Origin: Methylococcales bacterium
GTDB taxonomy: Bacteria > Pseudomonadota > Gammaproteobacteria > Methylococcales > Methylomonadaceae
Assembly: GCA_030753675.1 (NCBI GenBank)
Contig: JASMBU010000008.1
Location: 1 to 64,000 of the forward strand
Direction: 5' to 3'
DNA: 64,000 nucleotides
The notes under the pieces are model-generated. The model worked only from the letters and a program-made list of their open reading frames with translations. It was not told the origin of the DNA and searched no databases. This document shows positions 1 through 7,789 of this stretch, in pieces. A program made the position numbers and the translations under genes. Position 1 is the stretch's first letter, and every line of letters starts with the position of its first letter.

Positions 1-155
1 AGGCTGTCAGCACGGTTAGCCGTTTGTGTTGTCTCGTCGGCGAGCTCTTCTGTGGCTAAAGTTTGTGATAGGTTGACTAGGCCGGCTAAAAAAAACAGTG
101 CTAAGGCGAAGCGGGGGAGCCGTAAGTGGTTTCGGTTATTTAAAAAGTTGCACAT
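1..155 (-). CDS. N-terminus of an exported protein (partial, runs off left edge)
   Basis: An open frame on the minus strand starts at an ATG (base 155) and stays open to the window edge, giving 51 residues. It has a positively charged start, MCNFLNNRNHLRLPR, then a hydrophobic run (ALALFFLAGLV) and a plausible signal peptidase I site around SQTLA, so it is probably a Sec-exported periplasmic or outer-membrane protein. The mature part begins acidic and Thr-rich. An in-frame TGA lies three codons upstream, so this ATG is the most likely start, although no good Shine-Dalgarno sequence precedes it. It is divergent from gcvH. I do not recognise the family from this fragment. Confidence 0.6.
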   Translation of the reverse strand, partial: MCNFLNNRNHLRLPRFALALFFLAGLVNLSQTLATEELADETTQTANRADS

Positions 156-261
156 GGGTGATCAAAAAGGCCAAAGAGATAAGCAGTATAAATTATCAAC
201 CGCGTTCATGCATCCTAAGGGGCTCAATAGTTAATCGAAAAGCCGGTGAAAGCGGTGCCAG

Positions 262-293
262 TTGCCCGTTTTTTAGTCAATTATCTGTATAAT
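262..293 (+). promoter_or_regulatory. Possible promoter of gcvH
   Basis: A perfect TATAAT (-10) lies at 288-293, about 35 bases before the gcvH start. A TTGCCC at 262-267 could be the -35, but the 20-base spacer is longer than the usual 16-18, so only the -10 is convincing. Confidence 0.4.
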
Positions 294-327
294 AACTGTT
301 TTTAATTTTATCTGAAGATAAGGGCTT

Positions 328-711
328 ATGAGTGATTTTCCCGAAAACTTAAAATATGCAAAATCTCATGAATGGTCAGCGCTGGAAGACGGCCATGTGG
401 TTCGTGTGGGTATTACCGACTTTGCGCAGGAAGAACTTGGCGATTTAGTTTTTGTTGAACTGCCGGAAGCAGGTAAAAAAGTCACGGCAGGAGAGGTGTG
501 CGCTGTGGTGGAATCTGTCAAAGCAGCCTCAGATCTTTATAGTCCGGTGACTGGCGAAGTGATTGACAGTAATCAGGCGGTGATCGATGAGCCAGAATTA
601 GTCAATGACGATGCTTTTGGGACTTGGCTGTTTTGTATTAAGGCCGATGACATAAGTCAATTAGACGCCTTAATGAGTGCCACGGAATACCAGGAAATGA
701 TCAACGACTAA
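328..711 (+). CDS. gcvH: Glycine cleavage system H protein
   Basis: This is the lipoyl carrier of the glycine cleavage complex. It shuttles the aminomethyl group between P, T and L proteins in the cytoplasm. The 127-residue length is normal for the family. The lipoylation site is the Lys in VESVKAASD (about residue 65), and the N-terminal KYAKSHEW block and the conserved VELPEAG stretch are present. The ATG follows an AGATAAGGG ribosome site. No gcvT or gcvP is adjacent, so the rest of the system must lie elsewhere. A role of a lone H-like protein in lipoate relay is possible but not shown here. Confidence 0.95.
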   Translation: MSDFPENLKYAKSHEWSALEDGHVVRVGITDFAQEELGDLVFVELPEAGKKVTAGEVCAVVESVKAASDLYSPVTGEVIDSNQAVIDEPELVNDDAFGTWLFCIKADDISQLDALMSATEYQEMIND

Positions 712-795
712 GTCTTGGTTTAAGCTTTGGGTTTTATTTTTTAAGCTCAGACGTTTGGCCTTAGTGTCTTTTTTTAATGAGTGGAGTTTAGAATA

Positions 796-1731
796 ATGAG
801 TGCATTGATCTGTGGATCCATGGCTTTTGATACCATCATGGTCTTTCAAGATAAATTTAAGAATCATATTTTGCCCGATAAAGTCCACATGTTAAGTGTT
901 GCTTTTTTAGTGCCTGAATTGCGCCGTGAATTTGGCGGCTGTGCCGGTAATATTGCATACAATTTAAAGCTCCTCGGTGAAGAGCCACTTATGATGGCGA
1001 CCGTCGGTCAAGATTTTGGTCCCTATCAACAGTGGTTAGCGCAGTGCTCTATTCGAACCGATTATCTGAAAGTTTTGGATGACCAGTACACGGCGCAAGC
1101 TTATATCACCACCGATGAAGACGATAATCAAATTACCGCTTTTCACCCCGGAGCGATGAATGAGGCACACCGTAATGTGATTGCAGCCGTCGATGAGCGT
1201 ATTCAAGTCGGTATCGTTTCGCCGGACGGGAAAGTGGGTATGCAGCAGCATGCAGAACAATTTGTGGAAGCAGGCATTGAATTTATTTTTGACCCCGGGC
1301 AAGGCTTACCGATGTTTGATGGCGCTGAGTTAACCGCGTTTATTGATCAGGCGAGTTGGGTGACTGTTAATGACTATGAAGCCCAGTTAATGCAAGAGCG
1401 TACCGGCTTAACCTTAGAAGCCATGGCCGAACAAGTGAAAGCCTTAATTGTCACTCAAGGCGGGGAAGGTTCAACCATTTATACCGAAGGCGGTGTGATT
1501 ACTATACCTGCGGCACTGGTTGGTGAACTTCAAGATCCAACCGGGTGCGGTGATGCCTATCGGGCCGGGCTGTTGTATGGCTTAATGAATGATTTAGACT
1601 GGGCCACTACCGGGCGTATTGCTTCGTTACTTGGGGCGATAAAAATTGAGCAAAAAGGAACCCAAAATCATTGTTTTACACTCGCTGAATTTAAAGTTCG
1701 TTATCAGCAAAGTTTTGGACAGTCATTTTGA
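796..1731 (+). CDS. PfkB-family (adenosine/ribokinase-like) carbohydrate kinase
   Basis: A 311-residue cytoplasmic kinase of the ribokinase/PfkB fold. It shows the N-terminal substrate-side motif GGCAGNIAYNL (near residue 47) and the C-terminal ATP and anion-hole signature DPTGCGDAYRAG, with the catalytic Asp near residue 253. It resembles the proteobacterial proteins usually annotated as adenosine kinase or sugar kinase; the substrate cannot be fixed from sequence. An ATG at 796 preceded by GGAG at 783-786 is a better start than the upstream GTG at 781. Its stop overlaps the mazG start by 4 bases, so the two are translationally coupled, which fits a nucleoside or nucleotide-related role. Confidence 0.85.
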   Translation: MSALICGSMAFDTIMVFQDKFKNHILPDKVHMLSVAFLVPELRREFGGCAGNIAYNLKLLGEEPLMMATVGQDFGPYQQWLAQCSIRTDYLKVLDDQYTAQAYITTDEDDNQITAFHPGAMNEAHRNVIAAVDERIQVGIVSPDGKVGMQQHAEQFVEAGIEFIFDPGQGLPMFDGAELTAFIDQASWVTVNDYEAQLMQERTGLTLEAMAEQVKALIVTQGGEGSTIYTEGGVITIPAALVGELQDPTGCGDAYRAGLLYGLMNDLDWATTGRIASLLGAIKIEQKGTQNHCFTLAEFKVRYQQSFGQSF

Positions 1732-2528
1732 GTCTAAGCCAGACTGAAAAGCTGTTATCGATTATGGCCCAATTACGTGACCCGTCAACGGGTTGCGCTT
1801 GGGACCAACAACAAAGTTTTGAGAGTTTAATTCCCTATACCCTGGAAGAAGCCTATGAGGTTGCCGATGCCATTGAGCGGGGCGATAACGACGATTTAAA
1901 AAGTGAGTTGGGTGATTTGTTGTTGCAAGTGGTTTTTTATACCCAGATTGCCGAAGAGCAAAAGCTGTTTGATTTTGAACAGGTGGCCATGACCATCGCC
2001 GACAAATTAATCCGGCGCCACCCCCATGTTTTTGCTAATGCTGTCTTTGAAGATGATGCCGCCCGTAAGCAGGCTTGGGAAGAGGCTAAGGCTCTTGAGC
2101 GTAAAGAAAAACTAAGCGCCGGATCAACTCGTATTTTATCGGGTCTGACTAAAAACCTACCCGCCTTGATGGCGTGTGAAAAAGTACAAGATCGTGCCGC
2201 CGCCCAAGGGTTTGACTGGCAAGAAACGGCGCCAGTATTTGATAAGGTCTTGGAAGAGTTAGCCGAAGTGAAAGACGCGTGGATTTCAGGCGATCAAGTC
2301 CACACCGAAGAAGAAGTCGGTGATTTATTGTTAGTGACGGTCAATCTAGCCCGCCACCTGAACGTTAATCCCGAAATGGCGTTGAGAAAAGGGACCGATA
2401 AGTTCACCCAACGCTTTAATTATGTCGAACAACAAGTCCTCAGCTCCGGGCGAGTCATGACCGATTGTGCGCTTGAAGAACTTGATGCTTTTTGGGATGA
2501 AGCCAAACAGGTCTTGAAACAAGCGTGA
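1728..2528 (+). CDS. mazG: Nucleoside triphosphate pyrophosphohydrolase MazG
   Basis: MazG hydrolyses (d)NTPs to the monophosphate and PPi; it cleans damaged nucleotides and can lower (p)ppGpp-linked signals. The 266-residue length matches E. coli MazG. Both tandem MazG domains are visible, each with its EExxE and ExxD metal-binding helices: EEAYEVADAI with ELGDLLLQ in the first, EELAEVKDAW with EEVGDLLL in the second. It starts at a TTG inside the last codons of the upstream kinase gene (TTGA overlap). It faces the regA gene convergently, with only about 20 bases between them. Confidence 0.95.
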   Translation: MSLSQTEKLLSIMAQLRDPSTGCAWDQQQSFESLIPYTLEEAYEVADAIERGDNDDLKSELGDLLLQVVFYTQIAEEQKLFDFEQVAMTIADKLIRRHPHVFANAVFEDDAARKQAWEEAKALERKEKLSAGSTRILSGLTKNLPALMACEKVQDRAAAQGFDWQETAPVFDKVLEELAEVKDAWISGDQVHTEEEVGDLLLVTVNLARHLNVNPEMALRKGTDKFTQRFNYVEQQVLSSGRVMTDCALEELDAFWDEAKQVLKQA

Positions 2529-2549
2529 GTGATTCCCAGTACTCGTTGT

Positions 2550-3095
2550 TTAATCTTTAACAGGCCGCTTGTCTAGTTTTCGTTGTAAGGTTCTTCGGTG
2601 CATATTTAAGGCGCGAGCAGCGGCTGAAATATTGCCGTTATTTTCCATCAGTACTTTTTGTAAATGTTCCCATTCTAATCGTTTTACCGACAATGGGTTT
2701 TCGTTAATGGTTGTTGAGGAATCACCGTCATTTTTGTGTAAGCCCTTAACGATTTCATCGGCATTGGCCGGTTTGGTTAGGTATTGGGTCGCCCCTAATT
2801 TGATGGCTTCGACAGCGGTGGCAATACTGGCAAAACCCGTTAGCATGACAATGCGCGTGTTGGAGTCTATTTCAATCAGCTTTTGGACCAGCTCTAAGCC
2901 CGACTCATGGCCAATGCGCAAATCAATGACAGCATATTCGGGGGTTTTCTTTTCTGCAAGTGTTAAACCTGAGGCAATGTCATAAGCGACGACAACATCA
3001 AAGTTACGTTTTTGAAGTGCTTGGGCTAAGACCATACAAAAGGTTTGATCATCATCAACGAGCAATAAGCGGGGTGTTTCTGTTGAGGTTTCCAT
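2550..3095 (-). CDS. regA: RegA/PrrA/ActR-type response regulator
   Basis: A 181-residue two-component regulator. The receiver domain has the acidic pair in LLVDDDQTF, the phospho-acceptor Asp in YAVIDLRIG (about residue 58), a Thr in MLTGFA and the Lys in YLTKPA. The C-terminus is a Fis-like helix-turn-helix, NNGNISAAARALNMHRRTLQRKL, typical of the RegA/PrrA/ActR class that controls redox-responsive energy metabolism. The histidine kinase gene lies immediately upstream with a gap of about 10 bases. I use the ATG at 3095; a TTG at 3101 is an alternative start two codons upstream. Neither has a good ribosome site, so coupling to the kinase gene is likely. Confidence 0.9.
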   Translation of the reverse strand: METSTETPRLLLVDDDQTFCMVLAQALQKRNFDVVVAYDIASGLTLAEKKTPEYAVIDLRIGHESGLELVQKLIEIDSNTRIVMLTGFASIATAVEAIKLGATQYLTKPANADEIVKGLHKNDGDSSTTINENPLSVKRLEWEHLQKVLMENNGNISAAARALNMHRRTLQRKLDKRPVKD

Positions 3096-3105
3096 GGGCA
3101 ATATT

Positions 3106-4458
3106 TTAGTCAGCTGGGTTAGGTTGAGGGATTAACGGTAAAGTCATTTCTGTGCAGGCACCCCCATTGGGCGTATTATAAATGTCAATGCGACCTCCGA
3201 GTCGGTTAATCGAGGCATAAGTTAAAAATAAACCAACACCGAGGCCGTGATTTTTTGTTGCTATGGGCTCTTTACCGGCACGGGCTAAAATTTCAGGTTT
3301 AAATCCCGGGCCATAGTCTTTTATTTTAAGGTGTAGTGATTCAGGGTCCCATTGGGCAATAAAATCAATGCCACTGTTAGGGTTAGTCGCTCGAGCGGCA
3401 TTATTAAGAATGTTTATGATGGAATGGGTGAGGGTCTGGTCGGCAATAATTTGACAAGTTTGCGTGTGGTCCGGGGTAATCATTAAATTGATCTTGACTC
3501 CCGGTTGTTGGCTACGCCAAGCAGTCAGGAGATCATCTAAGTAGGTGGTGATTTCCATAATTTGTCCGGAATCCGCACGCATTTCACCCCCAGAAGCAGA
3601 CATGACTGATAAGGCTTTTTTGCAACTATTAATCTGCTCTTGTATGAGCTGCATTTTTTCAAAGAGCTCGGAGTTGTTTTGTCCTTGGGTTTCTTGTTTG
3701 ATTTCGTGGGCAATAATCGCCATGGTCCCTAACGGGGTGCCCATGTCATGCGCGGCGCTGGCAGCGAGTGTCCCTAAGGCAATCACACGCTCATCACGGA
3801 GTGCATTTTCACGGGCTTCGGCAAGTTTTCGTTCACGTTCGCGCAATGATTTGGCCATGCTGAGCACAAAAAAGGCCACTAAGGTGGCGGAAAATAAAAA
3901 GCCGATCCACATGCCAAAAACTTTAGTACTAAAAAAAGCAGCGCTACTGTCAAAAGTAGGGTTAATGGATTTTATGCCTTGAGGGTTATAGGTAAAGGTT
4001 TCTTCCCCGATTTTAGGTAACGGTATGTTGTAGGCAATCAGTAAGGTGTACAGCGATGTTGTTAATAACATCATATACCAGGTATAAATTTGCGGTAGGG
4101 TAATCGCGGTGATAATCAGCGGGAGTAAGAATAACCAGATTATCGGATTAGAGGCGCCGCCGGTTAAATAGAGGATCATCGCAATACTGATAACATCAAT
4201 GGCTAAATGCACAAAGATTTCTAGTTCAGTGACCGAGGTCGCTTGCTGTAACCGAAGCCACGTATAGATATTGAATGATGCCAGCGCAAGAATTACTAAC
4301 GATAATGATTTGTGTGGGATGGCTATATGTAGTGCAAAAACAGAAACAAAAACGGTAAATAAGGCGCCCGTGAGGATAAAATTACGAATAACAAAGAGCC
4401 AATTCAGATTCTCACGAATTGAAATAGGGGACCGGTCTAGGCGAAAATGATGATGCAT
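3106..4458 (-). CDS. regB: RegB/PrrB/ActS-type redox sensor histidine kinase
   Basis: A 450-residue membrane sensor kinase with about six hydrophobic segments in residues 20-200, then a kinase core. RegB hallmarks are visible: the GGASNPI quinone-site motif in the membrane part (residues 100-106, compare GGxxNPF), the H-box HDMGTPLG with the phospho-His at about 237, and a Cys at about 279 (INSCKKAL) where RegB has its redox-active Cys. N-box (NILNNAARA), KDYGPGF and GLGVGLFL ATP-lid motifs complete the kinase. It should sense quinone or respiratory redox state and phosphorylate the RegA homologue encoded just downstream. The kinase-first gene order suggests one transcript. Confidence 0.9.
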   Translation of the reverse strand: MHHHFRLDRSPISIRENLNWLFVIRNFILTGALFTVFVSVFALHIAIPHKSLSLVILALASFNIYTWLRLQQATSVTELEIFVHLAIDVISIAMILYLTGGASNPIIWLFLLPLIITAITLPQIYTWYMMLLTTSLYTLLIAYNIPLPKIGEETFTYNPQGIKSINPTFDSSAAFFSTKVFGMWIGFLFSATLVAFFVLSMAKSLRERERKLAEARENALRDERVIALGTLAASAAHDMGTPLGTMAIIAHEIKQETQGQNNSELFEKMQLIQEQINSCKKALSVMSASGGEMRADSGQIMEITTYLDDLLTAWRSQQPGVKINLMITPDHTQTCQIIADQTLTHSIINILNNAARATNPNSGIDFIAQWDPESLHLKIKDYGPGFKPEILARAGKEPIATKNHGLGVGLFLTYASINRLGGRIDIYNTPNGGACTEMTLPLIPQPNPAD

Positions 4459-4592
4459 AAGCTTGATTTGTTTTAAGGGTTATAACTCTTTTTAGTTAAA
4501 GATAAATGTGTAAAGCGGAAAATTAGTCTTTAAAAAATAGCACAGTTTCTTTTAAGGGTGAAGATGTTTGAAAGGTAAGGTCAGGTTTTAGG

Positions 4593-5216
4593 TTAATTAA
4601 AGCTGATCTTGAGTCCGCCTAAACCACAATAGCCGTGAGGATTTTTAGCTAAATATTGTTGGTGTTCTTGTTCGGCATAGTAAAAAGGGGGCGCTTGGAT
4701 TATTTCAGTCGTGATCGGGGCGGTGATACCGGCTTGAGAAAGTTGGCGTTGGTAGTGTGTTTTTGTCTCTTCGGCTAGGTTGTGTTGCGACGGGTTGAGG
4801 GTAAAAATAACCGAGCGGTATTGTGTACCCATATCATTACCTTGGCGCATCCCTTGGGTGGGGTTGTGGCTTTTCCAAAAAAGCGTTAATAATTGCTGAT
4901 AGCTGATCTGTGTGGGATTAAAAATAACACGAACGACCTCAGCATGGCCGGTTCGGCCGGTGCACAACTCGGTATAATTGGGATTAGGGGTCAGTCCCCC
5001 GGCATAACCTACGGCGGTGATAAAAATACCGGATTGTTGCCAAAAGAGCCGTTCAGCCCCCCAAAAACAGCCTAAACCAAAAACAGCCGTCTCTAGTATC
5101 TTAGGAAACGGCGGCGTTAAGGTGTGGCCGGTAATCATATGATTAGCCGTTATCGGTATTTCATCGGTTCGGCCTGACGGTGCTGTGATTCCGTCTGGTT
5201 CATTGATTGGCTTCAT
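4593..5216 (-). CDS. msrA: Peptide methionine sulfoxide reductase MsrA
   Basis: MsrA reduces S-methionine sulfoxide in proteins back to methionine. The catalytic GCFWGAE motif is at about residues 49-55 (nucleophile Cys50), with the downstream GYAGG and YRSVIF family blocks. A Cys near the C-terminus (HGYCGLGG) is placed to act as the recycling residue. The protein has 207 residues with about 40 before the core, similar to the long E. coli form. It is divergent from hslO, another oxidative-stress gene, across a 68-base region, which suggests a shared oxidative-stress role. Confidence 0.95.
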   Translation of the reverse strand: MKPINEPDGITAPSGRTDEIPITANHMITGHTLTPPFPKILETAVFGLGCFWGAERLFWQQSGIFITAVGYAGGLTPNPNYTELCTGRTGHAEVVRVIFNPTQISYQQLLTLFWKSHNPTQGMRQGNDMGTQYRSVIFTLNPSQHNLAEETKTHYQRQLSQAGITAPITTEIIQAPPFYYAEQEHQQYLAKNPHGYCGLGGLKISFN

Positions 5217-5245
5217 CGTTGGGTTTTTTGTTTTTCGTTATGCTT

Positions 5246-5251
5246 TATAAT
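5246..5251 (+). promoter_or_regulatory. -10 element upstream of hslO
   Basis: A perfect TATAAT sits 33 bases before the hslO ATG in the msrA-hslO divergent gap. No clear -35 hexamer is visible at 16-18 bases upstream, where the sequence is T-rich. Confidence 0.35.
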
Positions 5252-5284
5252 AGCAGATTATTTAAGGGCTAAATAATATTCAAA

Positions 5285-6154
5285 ATGACAGATCAAGATA
5301 CCTTGCGGCGATTTCTTTTTGAGCACGCCGGTGTTCGCGGCGAATGGCTTAAATTGACCGATAGTTGGCGATCGCTAAGCGATAATCATGACTATCCACC
5401 GGTGGTTAAAGAACAATTAGGGCATGCAGTGGGTGCGGCAACGATGTTAGCAGCGACTATTAAATTTAACGGTGCATTGGTTTTGCAAGCCCAAGGCGAG
5501 GGGCCGCTTAAAACCGTTGTGGCACAGTGTACGCATGATCGCTATATTCGTGGTTTGGCGCGTTACCGAGGTGCCGTTGAGGGAGACCAATTAGCTGAGC
5601 TATATGGCGCAGGGCAACTGGTACTGACTATTGAGACGGAACGAAAACAGCCCTATCAGGGAATTGTCAATCTAGACGGTGATAATTTGGCGACGGCTTT
5701 GGAGAACTATTATCAGCAATCTGAGCAGTTACCGACCCGGTTGTGGTTGTTTGCTAATGAAACAACAGTCAGCGGTCTATTTTTACAAGCATTACCGGAG
5801 TCCTTGGGTTTTGGTTCTGACTGGGAGCGTATTGTGATGTTAGCCGATACCATTACCGCTCAGGAATTGTTGGATTTGTCCTGTGAGGCGGTGTTGCATC
5901 GTTTGTTTCATGAGGAAACACTACGGTTATTTGAGCCTGAACCGATACAGTTTAAATGCAGTTGTTCGAATGAGAAAATTGAGCGAACCTTAAAAAGTTT
6001 AGGGCGCACTGCGTTAGAGGAAGTTTTAGAAGAGCGTGAGGATATTACTGTTGATTGTGAGTTTTGTAATCGGCAATACCGTTATGACCGGGTTGATGTG
6101 GAACGTTTCTTAGTCGCCGAGACTGATCTTGGTACTTCAAAAATAAGCCACTGA
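5285..6154 (+). CDS. hslO: Redox-regulated chaperone Hsp33
   Basis: Hsp33 is a cytoplasmic holdase switched on when oxidants and unfolding break its zinc centre. The 289-residue length is typical. The C-terminal redox switch is intact: a CxC (KCSCSN, about residue 225) and a CxxC (DCEFCNRQ, about residue 257), the four zinc-binding cysteines. The N-terminal part carries the family blocks around RGLARYRG and PYQGIVNLDG. The stop codon overlaps the ATG of the following lipoprotein gene (TGATG), so the two are coupled. Confidence 0.96.
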   Translation: MTDQDTLRRFLFEHAGVRGEWLKLTDSWRSLSDNHDYPPVVKEQLGHAVGAATMLAATIKFNGALVLQAQGEGPLKTVVAQCTHDRYIRGLARYRGAVEGDQLAELYGAGQLVLTIETERKQPYQGIVNLDGDNLATALENYYQQSEQLPTRLWLFANETTVSGLFLQALPESLGFGSDWERIVMLADTITAQELLDLSCEAVLHRLFHEETLRLFEPEPIQFKCSCSNEKIERTLKSLGRTALEEVLEEREDITVDCEFCNRQYRYDRVDVERFLVAETDLGTSKISH

Positions 6155-6906
6155 TGGGTAGGCGGTTAATACCATTGATGGTCAGAGTCCTGTTGGTTGC
6201 CGTGTTGCTCAGTAGTTTGACGGGTTGTGTCTGGTGGCGGTTATATCAAGTGTATGACCAGATGGCAGAGTTTGATACGCACTTTTCTGTACAGCACGAT
6301 AAATCATTTACCTTATTATTTAAAGACCCTGTGGTTTACAGTGAAGACTTTGTTTTTTTAGCCAAATTACAACCGACTCAGAAGGAGGTCTACCAAGGCG
6401 TTCATCGTTGGGATTATTTTTTCCAAAAAGTTGATCAAAATAATCAGCCCGTCAACCCGGCTATTGGTTTTACCTGGAGTTTATTTTTTAATACTGAAAA
6501 CCGCCTTGAAGCGGCAGAATTATCGCCGATTTTCTTAAAAATAGTGCCGCCAGCCTTTCTTGAGGCTTCGATTCGTTCGATAGCTGGAGCGGCCATTAAT
6601 GCAACGGAGCGGCAATTAAAGGCGGATGTTTCTAAACTGGCTAAGATCACAGTGCCGTTACCGACCAAGAACAGTATTTTAGCGGTATTGGGTGCCCCCA
6701 TTGACCGTGAAAAAATACCTGCGGGAGAGTTGTTAAGTTTTCGGTTTTTATTAGTCAGTCCCGATATTGAACCGGGGTATGAATCACGGGCAATTTCCAC
6801 GGTCAAATTAACGTTTGACGCTAAAACCGAACGGTTAATAAAAATGTCGGGACGTTATGCCGGCCTTAAAGTTGCTATTAATTATCAGAAGTTAGCCGCC
6901 TTGTAA
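6154..6906 (+). CDS. Predicted lipoprotein of unknown function
   Basis: A 250-residue protein with a type II signal peptide: basic N-terminus (MGRRLIPLMVR), hydrophobic core (VLLVAVLLSS) and lipobox LTGC with the lipidated Cys near residue 25. The residues after it are Val and Trp, not Asp, so outer-membrane sorting is more likely than inner-membrane retention. The mature part is mixed alpha/beta with no motif I recognise; it contains a KDPVVYSEDF stretch and a long Ala-rich helix. It lies between hslO (1-base overlap) and cysQ (4-base gap), so it is in the same operon. Function unknown. Confidence 0.8.
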   Translation: MGRRLIPLMVRVLLVAVLLSSLTGCVWWRLYQVYDQMAEFDTHFSVQHDKSFTLLFKDPVVYSEDFVFLAKLQPTQKEVYQGVHRWDYFFQKVDQNNQPVNPAIGFTWSLFFNTENRLEAAELSPIFLKIVPPAFLEASIRSIAGAAINATERQLKADVSKLAKITVPLPTKNSILAVLGAPIDREKIPAGELLSFRFLLVSPDIEPGYESRAISTVKLTFDAKTERLIKMSGRYAGLKVAINYQKLAAL

Positions 6907-6910
6907 ATTT

Positions 6911-7672
6911 ATGTCCCACATTGTTGAACGAAAAGTTATTACCGAGATCGCACAAAAGGCCGGCGCTTTAACGTTGGCGTGGTACCAAAAAGAAGTTTCT
7001 GTGGCATATAAGGCGGACAAGTCCCCGGTGACCGCAGCAGATTTGGCTGCCAATCAGTTTATTTGTCAGGCTCTTGGCGAGGCGTATCCTGATATCCCCC
7101 TGTTATCGGAAGAAAACAAAACCATACCCTATAGCGAGCGCCGCGATTGGCAAACCTTTTTTTTGATTGACCCGATTGATGGCACTAAGGAGTTTATTAA
7201 TCACAGTGATCAATTTACCGTTAATATCGCCTTGATTCATAATAGGGTGCCGGTGCTCGGTGTGGTGTATGCGCCGGCACTTAAAGAAATGTATTCTGCT
7301 TGTCAGGGACAAGGGGCTTTTAAAAATGATCGGCGATTGCCTTTTCAGAAAAACGCTAATCCTGGACAGTCCTTAACGGTCGTGGCCAGTAAACACCACT
7401 TATCGGTCGAAACCGAGCACTTTATACAAAGTCTGATGGGTGGCACTGAAAAGGTCACGTTGAAGGCGATAGGCAGTTCCTTGAAATTATGTTTAGTGGC
7501 AACCGGTGAGGCGGATCTGTACCCACGTTTGGGTCCAACGATGGAGTGGGATACCGCTGCTGCACATGCCGTGGTAATGGCGGCGGGTAAGCAAGTCCTG
7601 CAATACGGAACCGATGAGCCGTTAGTCTATAATAAGGCTGATTTATTAAATCCTTGGTTTATGGCGCAATAA
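6911..7672 (+). CDS. cysQ: 3'(2'),5'-bisphosphate nucleotidase CysQ
   Basis: CysQ removes the 3'-phosphate from PAP/PAPS, preventing toxic build-up during sulfate assimilation. It belongs to the inositol monophosphatase superfamily: the metal site DPIDGTKEF is at about residues 87-95, an upstream acidic ligand lies in LLSEE, and the second signature WDTAAAHAV is near the C-terminus. The 253-residue length is normal for CysQ. It follows the lipoprotein gene after 4 bases. Substrate assignment rests on family resemblance; related phosphatases act on inositol phosphate or fructose bisphosphate. Confidence 0.9.
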   Translation: MSHIVERKVITEIAQKAGALTLAWYQKEVSVAYKADKSPVTAADLAANQFICQALGEAYPDIPLLSEENKTIPYSERRDWQTFFLIDPIDGTKEFINHSDQFTVNIALIHNRVPVLGVVYAPALKEMYSACQGQGAFKNDRRLPFQKNANPGQSLTVVASKHHLSVETEHFIQSLMGGTEKVTLKAIGSSLKLCLVATGEADLYPRLGPTMEWDTAAAHAVVMAAGKQVLQYGTDEPLVYNKADLLNPWFMAQ

Positions 7673-7730
7673 CCGATCCAATGTTTCTTGAGCTCGATCT
7701 ATTTCAGCAGAGTGTGCAGCAGTAGCTTTC

Positions 7731-7759
7731 TTGGAGTGGGTTGTATTTTTCCGTATAAT
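7731..7759 (+). promoter_or_regulatory. Sigma-70 promoter of the TonB-dependent receptor gene
   Basis: TTGGAG (7731-7736), a 17-base spacer and a perfect TATAAT (7754-7759) give a good sigma-70 promoter. Transcription would start near 7766, which supports the ATG at 7790 as the receptor start instead of an in-frame start at 7688 upstream of this promoter. Confidence 0.65.
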
Positions 7760-7789
7760 AGCTGTTTTTTTTTCAGTGTAATTTTCAAA

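Noticed and set aside
7688-7789. Upstream start of the TonB receptor at 7688
   Set aside because: It would lie before a good TTGGAG-17-TATAAT promoter and adds a Cys- and Phe-rich stretch ahead of a normal signal peptide at 7790.
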